Below, one piece after another: positions 32,901-40,275 of a stretch of 64,000 nucleotides of DNA. How positions within the stretch are numbered: position 1 is the stretch's first letter; each line of letters opens with the position of its first letter. The position numbers were made by a program, and so were the translations under genes. This DNA comes from Onthophagus taurus (taxonomy: Eukaryota; Arthropoda; Insecta; Coleoptera; Scarabaeidae), in NCBI RefSeq assembly GCF_036711975.1, contig NC_091973.1:124001-188000 (forward strand), in the 5' to 3' direction. Under the pieces are notes generated by a model that saw nothing but the letters and a program-made list of their open reading frames with translations, made no database searches and had not been told where the DNA came from.

Positions 32901-35564
32901 ACGTCCCCGACGTTTACCTGTCTTTTTGACAGCCGACGTAGGTAGGTAGAAAGAAGAAAGAGATTTATATACGTTCAGAGCAGACAGGTGGGTCTGGAAT
33001 ACCAGGAAAAACGAAACGTCACCGCGGGCCACGTGTTGAACGGTACTAATTAAAGAGTGAGACGTCACCTCTTTCTCTTTGGGAAATGGGGGACGGACGG
33101 CGACGCCTGATCTTGGGGTATCCCCATCGCGGGCACCTGGGGATGATGAGGGGGCGGTGGCGGCGGCGGCTGAAGGTACGTCGGGGGCGACGCGTAGTGA
33201 GGGGGGCCGCCCCCTGACGCGTACGCGTACATATCCACTTCTGCGACGTGGTGGAAAACACTGCCGATTCAACGTTTCTTCTTTCTATTAATTCTTCCGC
33301 CAATATTATAACTTGCACAGCGAATTTTTTCGAAATTAAAAAATTTCTCTCGACGCACACACTGCACTCTCAAAAGTATTTAAAATCTCGTAAAAACGGA
33401 TGTTTAATGTTATGTTAGTTTTTGGATATATTGCCGCCGGTACACGCATGCTGGTCCACGTGCACACGATTTACGAGTACGTCTCGACGGCTCGGCGTGC
33501 GGGAATGGACTGGACGTACGCACGGTATGGTTTGCTTTTGGGACCATACAACAGTTCCAAAGCAACAGCTTTTGTATTTGGAGGTGGGGGGTAGGTAGCG
33601 CGACCAACAGGTAACTGCCGAGAGAGCGCACGTTGAATATGACACTGCGTTACAAACTGTACAAAAGATGGGTACAATGTATTTCCATTCGATGCTGTTT
33701 TACCACACTTCGACTTTACACAATACCCGTACACAAAAGGTCTCTGAAAACACTTGCCCAAACAAGCGTCGATTGAAACAATTCTCAATTTTATTATAAA
33801 AATTGAATATTTTATTATTGGCAGAACAATAAAAATCAGTTCAACTCTCTTCTCGCCGGTTTAAATGGCCGAAAGATTGTAAACACGCAGATCGCTGCCG
33901 CGAGAGCATCAGTATTCATAGCGATAAGCTCGGTCGCTCGGATCTTAGGCAAAACGAGCCCCAAGATTTTCCGGCATATCGTACAACTATTTGGGATAAC
34001 GCGCAAAGCCTTATAAATGATGTCGCGCTACTACTTTCAAAGCGGACGCGACGTCTTCTTCATCGTCGTCTTATTAAGACCTCTTTTTATGCTTAAGAAA
34101 AGAAAAAATGCGTTGTTTTTACTTAGCTAATTGTTGATTTATAACCAGAGATTTACGTGAACCATAAACAACGAGTTTCTCCCAAAAGAAACGCTTTGTA
34201 ACAATCACCTTTTGTATTATTTTGTGTTATATTAGCTCACGCTTGTTGGAAAACATTAACAATTCATAAGTACAAAACGCACATTTTTTTTTTTGATTAC
34301 GAATTAGTTTATATATAATTAGACCTACAAGTAAAAACATTCTGATTTAGCCGTCTTGAAAGACGCACTGCTAAACCCAAATATTTCTAGTTCTAATCCT
34401 AGACCTAGAACTAGAAACATTCTGGTTTAGCCGAATTGAAAGACGCACGGCTAAATTAGAATATTTCAAGTTTTAATTCTAGGTCTACTGTTAGAACGTG
34501 AAACATTCTGGTTTAGACGTCTTGAGAGATGTAGTACGGATAAACCCCAATGTTTCGAGTTCAAACACTAGACCTAGAACGAGAAACATTCTCGTTTAGC
34601 AGTTTTGAAAATCGCATGGCTAAACCCTACTAGAAACATTCTGAGAAACATTAATAATTCATAAATACAAAAACGCAGATTTTTTTGATCAAGAAATAGC
34701 TTATATATAACTTTGATATTTGAAATAATCAATAATAAACATTGATAAAAATCATTTATTAAAGTTGTCTGTCCAAGTATTTGTAAACAAACTGAAAGTG
34801 GAGGGCTAAAAGGAAGGCTCGGGCGCCGTCATCATTATATTTAACCCAAGAGGCGGCAACGCCACCTATTATTTATTAGCTGATAACCTCGACTCAAGCC
34901 GACAACGCGCCCTATCATAATTGAATCGCACCCGAACGAAAAACAGCGACTCGAGGAAAAGCAACTTCTCTCTCCAACGACGGAGACGTTAAATAATATT
35001 TTCCAACCAAAAAAATAAACCCCAGAAAATTTTCTTGATACCATGCTGCATGCTCGTAATGATCCTCAGCCCTTCACTCCCCTCTCAAGCCTAAATAAGG
35101 GAACTCCAAAGGAAACAACTGTGGGAGTCTTTAGATATAATCATGCTATGATTTACAACGAAAACTTAATCACAATAATTTTAATTAAGACTTCTTCTTA
35201 AAAAAAGAATATATATAATAGTATATATATCTTAAGTAATCTTGTTATAACCTTTACAAATAATAATAATGTTTTTTTTTAGGTTAAAAATATATCGAAC
35301 AATAAAAATAAGAAATAAATCTAAAACTCACCCTATACTGCCTCCTCTTCGTTTCTGAATACCCTTCGTAGGGTCAGTACCTAAAAATGCAAAAGGAATC
35401 AAGCGAACTGATAAACCAATACAAAGAATATGTTTTCATAAACAAGGTTGCCTTGTTTTTCTACAAAAATAAATTTAATTTTTGTTATGATTGGGTACAA
35501 TTTGATATAGGAAAAATATAAGACTTAAAAACTAACCTGATATGGAATGTGTCACTGCAGACAT
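23901..35564 (-). CDS. tgo: tango, the insect ARNT bHLH-PAS transcription factor
   Basis: Nine coding exons on the minus strand: 35564-35537, 35380-35332, 30063-29983, 28163-28006, 25817-25497, 25444-25250, 25100-24801, 24742-24455 and 24385-23901. They give 634 residues with matching phases. The start [20 protein letters not shown] is split over two tiny exons; the ATG follows its acceptor directly. Exon 4 holds the bHLH region ([20 protein letters not shown]), exons 5-6 PAS-A ([35 protein letters not shown]), exons 7-8 PAS-B and PAC ([31 protein letters not shown]). The Pro/Gln/Thr-rich activation tail ends [26 protein letters not shown] and PPTDMF favour ARNT/tango over Cycle. Known role: common partner of Single-minded, Trachealess, Similar, Spineless and other class I bHLH-PAS proteins. 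Introns 2 to 4 are large and repeat-rich. Confidence 0.96.
26216..27070. repeat. Tandem repeat, two units of about 384 bp, with family B palindromes
   Basis: Unit 1 starts near 26256 and unit 2 near 26640; both begin CGTGAxACCAACTCTACCCT. Each continues through the TTGTTCATGATACTTGGGGC palindrome, a stretch with CTAATATAACTCATTT, and TTAGCAATATTGCTCTCTTT. Unit 2 also contains an inverted repeat with 33-bp arms (26679-26711 against 26740-26772, one mismatch) built on CGGCCGACGTCTTCGAA. A related single unit lies at 39012-39480. Confidence 0.8.
27040..27294 (-). repeat. Repeat family F (CAGTGTTTGATTTTAG), partial copy
   Basis: On the minus strand it begins TACAGTGTTTGATTTTAGCT. It continues through ATGTGTTAGATACACCGAAT and TGGAACGTGCCCAATTTGAT. 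The same order is seen at 40480-40700. It is probably a deleted, non-autonomous copy of the element described at 40480. Confidence 0.7.
28164..29982. other. tango intron 3 with a GC-rich island and a MITE
   Basis: 1.8 kb. Bases of about 28810-29050 are strikingly GC- and CpG-rich compared with the surroundings, with open frames on both strands. I could not fit any of them to a tango exon by phase. It may be an internal promoter or an unrecognised first exon. A MITE follows at 29316-29733. Confidence 0.5.
29316..29733. mobile_element. MITE-like element in tango intron 3
   Basis: Inverted ends: ACGGTGTTTCACTTGCCAAG with TATCTCTGGAATGGGTTGAG on the left, and CTCAACCCATTCCAGAGATA with AAGTGAAACACCCTGTATA on the right. 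Arms are about 45-55 bp, imperfect, over about 418 bp. Flanking TA-rich sequence fits a TA target site. No coding frame. Probably a non-autonomous Tc1/mariner-like element. Confidence 0.7.
31657..32249. mobile_element. Foldback (long inverted repeat) MITE
   Basis: Arms of about 215 bp (31657-31871 and 32028-32249) are inverted copies around a spacer of about 155 bp. They start ACAGGTTGTATCAAATGTCT and end complementary to it in ATTTGATACACCCTGTA. Internal matches include GTGGCGCATTCTTTGGCGAT against its complement near 32145. The arms have diverged by scattered mismatches. It follows a TA microsatellite. No coding frame. Confidence 0.85.
32321..32444. repeat. Inverted repeat with perfect 30-bp arms
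   Basis: 32321-32350 and 32415-32444 are exact reverse complements, built on CATGATTTTCCATTCATTTG and its complement. The block begins just after the foldback element with ACACAGGGTTTCCCAAAAGT (32253), which looks like another MITE terminus. Confidence 0.75.
33030..33035. promoter_or_regulatory. CACGTG E-box 3' of the alternative tango first exon
   Basis: GGGCCACGTGTTG. CACGTG is the known binding site of ARNT homodimers and many bHLH factors. It lies 34 bases beyond the exon's donor side on the minus strand. Function is inferred from position only. Confidence 0.35.
33069..33232 (-). CDS. tgo: Putative alternative first coding exon of tango
   Basis: On the minus strand an ATG at 33232 opens 54 codons: [20 protein letters not shown], then a run of seven prolines, [14 protein letters not shown] and SVPHFPKRK. 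It ends AG|GTGACG at 33069, a usable donor, leaving two bases. The exon would therefore splice in frame to the shared exon at 30063-29983 (...[13 protein letters not shown]), exactly the phase left by the standard second exon. It lies in a GC-rich stretch with CACGTG boxes on either side. The predicted isoform swaps the 25-residue start for a Tyr/Pro/Gly/His-rich one. The standard start is also supported, so both promoters may be used. Confidence 0.6.
33457..33462. promoter_or_regulatory. CACGTG E-box 5' of the alternative tango first exon
   Basis: GGTCCACGTGCACAC, about 225 bases upstream of the alternative ATG (minus strand), in a GC-rich stretch that would be its promoter or leader. Confidence 0.35.
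34248..34720. repeat. Array of palindromic repeat A flanked by direct repeats
   Basis: Four degenerate units between about 34345 and 34640 each carry AGAAACATTCTGGTTTAGCC and its inverted partner (GACGCACGGCTAAA, ATATTTCTAGTTCTA). The array is flanked by direct repeats of about 70 bp: AACATTAACAATTCATAAGT...ACGCACATTTTTT at 34250 and AACATTAATAATTCATAAAT...ACGCAGATTTTTT at 34645. These may be a target-region duplication or the ends of a composite element. Confidence 0.75.
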
Positions 35565-36850
35565 CTGTAAAACAATACATGCGTACTATCGGTCATTAAA
35601 TCACACTATTAATCATCGATCGCACAATAAATTTAAACCAAACACCTTAATTATTTAACTTGTCTTGGATTGGTAAATATTACTGTTTATAAGTCACTAC
35701 CGCCATTGCAAAACCAAATAGCCGTTTCAGGGTAGGGTAGGTTCAGCCATTTTGGGATTAAGGGTTGTTCACAAAAACACCCTGTTTCCGTTAATCGTAA
35801 TCAACTTTCACGACGTTTAATTTATCGGGAAGCAGCAGGAAAAACGAAAATAATGCGTCCCACTAAGCCTCGTTCCTGTCAATATTTAGTTATTCGTTAC
35901 CAACATTGAAAAATTAACGGTTGCATCCAAGAGTAACTTACAGCGCTCCTTGTCACCACGTTACTGTTACATCCGTTACACGCACTATTTAAAATCATTT
36001 TTTAAATAATCGTTTACCACCTTTTATTACTTGTATCCAGGTGTAAATTAATTTTAAAATAAACAATATATTTAAAACATCATAAGACTGATTAATATTC
36101 TAATCATAATAATCAATCGCAATAACAACCATAATCAAAGTCTTTCGAATCGTTTCTGTGGCGACATCTAGTAATCAGAGGACAATATTCACACTTATAG
36201 ATAATATAAATAGATGACTAAATCGAATTTTTAAGGTTTTAAAAATATTACGTTTTTGGATCTTTAAATAAGTCCAGATATAATCATACATTTTCTCTTG
36301 CTACGATTATTAATGTTATATATTATAACGCTGTTCGTTGCTCCAACATTTGCCATTCTTTGTGTGGAATCACATTTATATGATATTATATAGTTGTGGT
36401 TAATCTTAACTTTGATACAACTTGAAATTATTTTCCAATTCCTACGAAAGGCAGAAATGACTGTTATATCTGTGGTAGTATTTTTAACGAAATTCACTGT
36501 ATATTAAATGTTAATAATAGTAAAGTCATAAAGGTGTTAAATAACATTTAGATATAAAAGATTATAATTTAAAAATAATAAAAAAGAAATGAAGAGAAGT
36601 TTCAAAGTTCATTAAGTAAGTCTAGATGGCGCAAGAAGTAACATTTAAAAGTTGTTTCGAAACGTTCCAAACCTAACCTCAAAATATCTTGAAACATTAC
36701 TCGACTATTTTGTCGACCGCGAAAACTTAATGTTCCGAGTCTCTTGGTTAACCTTAAATGTGGATACAATTTAATTGAAGCTAAGGAAGATGTAAGCACT
36801 TCATACACAATTAATGAACGATTTAAACTTTTTATTTCTATAGTTGTTCA
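35565..36850. other. Divergent promoter region, tango and ULK3
   Basis: 1.3 kb between the two start codons. It should include tango 5' UTR exons, since the ATG sits directly on an acceptor. TAGATGGCGC at 36623-36632 is 219 bases upstream of the ULK3 start. No credible coding frame. Confidence 0.5.
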
Positions 36851-38348
36851 ATGTTAATTATGGAAACACCCCATGTAGATGGTTATGAGCTTGGGCCGAA
36901 AGTTGGAGGCGGCAGTTTTTCGACCGTTTATCGAGCATTCCCAAAAGGCGAACAAAAGGTATTGAATATTTTCTTGTTAAAAGTCAACACAGTTTCTCAC
37001 TTTGTTTTTTAGGCAAAGGATGGAAACGATGAAGTCGCAGTAAAATGTATTCATCGGGATAAAAGGGCTGGTATCGAGATAGCTGTTGCGGAAATAAAAT
37101 TAATGAAAAGTTTAAATCATCCGAACATCGTTAGGTTTTATGATTTTGGTGGGGACTCAAAGTAAGAATTGGTATCTTTGACGCGAATTTTTTCTAATTT
37201 CCTTTTTCGTGCAGATATATTTATATTATAATGGAGTATTGTAACGAAGGTGATTTGTCGAAATTAATAAAACAACGCTACAAACTAGTTGAAACGTTAG
37301 TACAAATGTTGATGCAACATTTAGCTTTAGCGATGAAGTACCTGAGGCAACATAACCTTTGTCACATGGATTTAAAACCCCAAAATTTGCTTTTAACCCG
37401 TAACCCTGGCTTAGCCTTGAAAGTCGCTGATTTTGGATTATCGAGGATTCTCTGTGAGAGCAATTTAGAAAAGAGTCGTTTTGCAGGGTCAGTTCGTTAC
37501 ATGGCCCCCGAAAAATTATTAAATATGAAATATGATTCAAAAATCGATTTATGGTCAGTCGGGGTGATTATGTTTGAATGTTTAGTAGGTAGGACACCTT
37601 TTGGTAACTTAAAGAATAAGGAAATGTGCGAGTTTATGAGCGCACAACGACCAATGCCGGTAAGTTCACCCAAATAAACAAAATATTCTTTTTAATTGAA
37701 GCTTTTTAGATTCCAGCATCTGTTAATGTTAGTCCTGTTTGTGAAAATCTTTTATATAAATTATTATGTTATAATCCTCAAGAACGCATTGATTTTGAGG
37801 CGTTTTTCGAGCACGAATTTTTAAATATTAACTATTGTCCGTGCGAAGAAAACTTTTCGAAAGTTCGTCAGTTAATGATGAAGTCTTTTGAATTTGAATC
37901 GGAGGGGAAACACAAAGAGGCATTATACGTATGCCAAAAAGCAATATGCTACATGGAATGTTTCGTAAATTTCGAACCAAATAAAGTTCGTAAACAACTC
38001 CTTTTAATAAAATTAAACGATTATAAAGAATATGAAGAAAAACTTCGCAATGCTGTTGCGAATAAGACAACTATGATGATCGGAGCTAATAATCATTTTA
38101 ACTCCTTACAAATGACTTTTAGAGGGACACCTCAAGTTACAACCGCTGTCGAAATCGGAATGGCAGCTGAAATGTATTACTTAGAAGGCAAAAAAGAGAT
38201 TGCTTTAACGAAATTTTTATCCGCCCTTGATATATTAATGCCTTTGTTACATACGGAACCAAACGGACCACGTAAAGAAATTTTATCTAAGCAAATCACC
38301 AAATGGTTATCGTTCGCCGAAAATTTAAAAAATGGTGATAATTCTTAA
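36851..38348 (+). CDS. ULK3-like serine/threonine kinase
   Basis: Four exons, 36851-36958, 37013-37161, 37215-37659 and 37710-38348, giving 446 residues. The kinase domain fills the first 270 residues: GGGSFSTVY loop, VAVKCI lysine, IIMEYCNEGDLSKLIK hinge, HMDLKPQNLL catalytic loop, DFGLSR and RYMAPEKL. HMD replaces HRD; human ULK3 has HLD in the same place, so this is a family trait and not decay. The C-terminal half holds two helical MIT-type segments (KSFEFESEGKHKEALYVCQK and GMAAEMYYLEGKKEIALTKF), as in ULK3. Human ULK3 acts in Hedgehog/Gli signalling, autophagy in senescence and the ESCRT-III abscission checkpoint. An in-frame second ATG at 36860 is possible. Confidence 0.9.
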
Positions 38349-38358
38349 ATATTTTTTT

Positions 38359-38364
38359 AATAAA
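38359..38364 (+). terminator. Poly(A) signal AATAAA, ULK3 (proximal)
   Basis: AATAAA 10 bases after the stop codon. Another AATAAA lies at 38830, beyond a 120-bp tandem duplication, so a longer 3' UTR is possible. Confidence 0.5.
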
Positions 38365-38558
38365 TTTGCAAAGTTGCAAACCAACTCTAGTGAGATTTTT
38401 CAGTTTAAAGAAGACTTCCTGTTTTATTTTGTGATGATTAAGTTTCGTTTTTATGTTTAATACCGGTTGTATGTTTAGTTTAATGAACACTGTTATTTAT
38501 GTTTATTTATATATGAAGATAAAGGAAACTTATATAGTTTTATTTTGTGATGAATCAA

Positions 38559-38798
38559 ACTTTTAGTTTGATTTGCATTTTTTCTAGTATAGTTAACAAA
38601 GTAAAAGAAGATTTATTTATGTTTGTTTCAGTTCTGTTTTAAGTAGTTTACTTGTAAACTTTGTTTTATAAAACAGAAACTTTTAGTTTGATTTGCATTT
38701 TTTCTAGTATAGTTAACAAAGAAAAAGAAGATTTATTTATGATTATTTCAGTTCTGTTTTAAGTTGTTTACTTGTAATCTTTGTTTTATAAATCAGAA
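38559..38798. repeat. Tandem duplication, period 120 bp
   Basis: CTTTTAGTTTGATTTGCATT, TTTTCTAGTATAGTTAACAA and TTCAGTTCTGTTTTAAGT recur exactly 120 bases apart with about 5-6 differences. This is a recent local duplication in the ULK3 downstream region. Confidence 0.85.
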
Positions 38799-38940
38799 AC
38801 TTTGATTTAGATTTATTTTGTGATGATTTAATAAAGGTTATTTTTTAAAAGATGGTTTTTATTTTAAATGTTTGAGAATGACCCGCTGTTGCTTTTGTTA
38901 CCTTATAATTTGCCAACTGTAAGGTAATAAAAATAGTTTT

Positions 38941-39005
38941 AAGTTTAGCCGTCTTGAGTGACGCACGGCTAAACTTGAATGTTTCTAGATCTAGAGTTAG
39001 AACAT
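38941..39005. repeat. Palindromic repeat family A copy
   Basis: GTTTAGCCGTCTTGAGTGAC, GCACGGCTAAACTTGAATGT and TTCTAGATCTAGAGTTAGAA. It forms a hairpin with arms GTTTAGCCGT and ACGGCTAAAC. It directly abuts a family B unit. Confidence 0.75.
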
Positions 39006-39011
39006 TAAGTG

Positions 39012-39480
39012 TTGTTCGTGATATTAGGGCCGGCCGACGTCCTGGAGGTCGGCCCAGTTTATTTCTTATATCACGAACAATACTTGGCATACTTTGGGAG
39101 AACAAATCCTAAATTTAAGACAACTCATAGAAAAATGCCTAGAATTCAATATCCCAATGGCCTTCTGTTTCTTGAATTACCAAAAGGAGATGAAAACCTA
39201 ATTCTAGAACAATATTTCTTAGCTTTTTAAAGACGCTAATAACTTCTTGTTGGTAGAGGGGTTCTAATTAGTCTTGGGTTGGAGACCTCATTTCCTGTTA
39301 TTCTCCCTACTTTAAGTTGCAATTTTTACGGTTAATGAAAAAAATCGGTATTCCGAGCGTGATACAGAAAAACTTTAAAAATAAAATTTGTAGCAAATTT
39401 TGCCCTGAATACATTGCTGTCTAACACTTTTGCTCCCAGATGCATCAATTTGAAGCAAAACTGAACAAATCTTTGGCTTT
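39012..39480. repeat. Family B unit
   Basis: Starts with an imperfect palindrome (TTGTTCGTGATATTAGGGCC, GGCCGACGTCCTGGAGGTCGG, TTATATCACGAACAATACTT). It continues with sequence homologous to the tandem units at 26640-27010, for example TTGTAGCAAATTTTG and CACTTTTGCTCCCAGATGCA. Confidence 0.7.
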
Positions 39481-39803
39481 TATAGTATGGATAATACTAT
39501 TGATATTATTTTAAATTTCCCGCAAACTGCCAGCTGGTTATGTTTACAATCAACGATTTCGACGAATCAGAGAGCAGATAAGAAGCGGGGTTTTAATAAA
39601 GCGCAAGCGCATTAACGACGTAGATGTAGTGTGGAAATGTTGAAGTAGTAATGTGTTAAATGTCCTCAAGATTTTAACTAATTCTGGTGGTATTTTTTAT
39701 TAAAAGTTTTGTAAACTCACTTTGAAATTACGAATCGAGGTACGTAAATGTGAATTAAGAAATTTTTGGAAAGACATTTCTTGATTAAGCCTTGCTAAAA
39801 AAA

Positions 39804-39811
39804 TTTCGCGG
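39804..39811 (+). promoter_or_regulatory. E2F-like site TTTCGCGG
   Basis: AAATTTCGCGGAAT, 465 bases upstream of the Cyclin E ATG. It matches an E2F core (TTTSGCGS). First of three such motifs in 360 bases. Confidence 0.4.
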
Positions 39812-39970
39812 AATCATTGCGACCCCCTGCGTTAATACTTTAATTCGCGTATATATTATTAAGTTTTGCTTGTTTAACAATCGTTTACGGTAAATTTAAA
39901 ATGTAATACATTAAAAAATGTTTCTAGAAATATAAGAATCTTAGAAATTGAGGAAATTAGTGATTGTAAG

Positions 39971-39983
39971 TTGGCGGGTAAAA
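39971..39983 (+). promoter_or_regulatory. E2F-like site TTGGCGGGTAAAA
   Basis: Close to the E2F/DP consensus TTTGGCGGGAAA. It is 293 bases upstream of the Cyclin E start codon, next to a possible donor (TTGTAAGT at 39965). Confidence 0.45.
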
Positions 39984-40149
39984 TTCTAACCTCTTCGTCG
40001 TGAACAATCGTGGGTTTTGGTGGTTTCAGCCCATTTAAAGTAAGTTTTAAGTAATATTTTTTCGAAATAACGTAGAAAACTATTGGGGACGGCTATTTCG
40101 ATTCGAATTTACCTTAAAAATCGGGAATTACATCGACTTTAACGTGTGA

Positions 40150-40167
40150 TTTTTGGCGGGCAAATTT
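40150..40167 (+). promoter_or_regulatory. E2F-like site TTTTTGGCGGGCAAATTT
   Basis: Best of the three: TTTGGCGGG with flanking T and A tracts as in the E2F/DP consensus. It lies 109 bases upstream of the ATG. Cyclin E is a classical E2F target in flies and vertebrates. Confidence 0.55.
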
Positions 40168-40275
40168 CGACACGTATACCCACATTTTAACCCCTATTAT
40201 TCATTAACTTTCCGTTATTTCCGGGTTTATCTTAAACACATAATCAATTAAAACAGCCTTACCTTCGTTTTCAGA

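Larger units (their letters stand above)
30064..35331. other. tango intron 2 (5.3 kb)
   Basis: Contains a foldback element (31657-32249), a smaller inverted repeat (32321-32444), a GC-rich segment with the alternative first exon at 33069-33232, and a family A array (34248-34720). The remainder is AT-rich intron with no exon I can support. Confidence 0.6.
38349..40275. other. Intergenic: ULK3 3' end, repeats, Cyclin E promoter
   Basis: Holds a 120-bp tandem duplication (38559-38798), family A (38941-39005), a family B unit (39012-39480), and the Cyclin E upstream region with E2F-like motifs. An acceptor (TTTTCAG) lies one base before the Cyclin E ATG, so a 5' UTR intron is likely. Confidence 0.6.

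Noticed and set aside
33471-33788. 105-codon minus-strand frame upstream of the alternative tango exon
   Set aside because: No domain and no suitable donor; more likely leader or promoter sequence of the alternative transcript.
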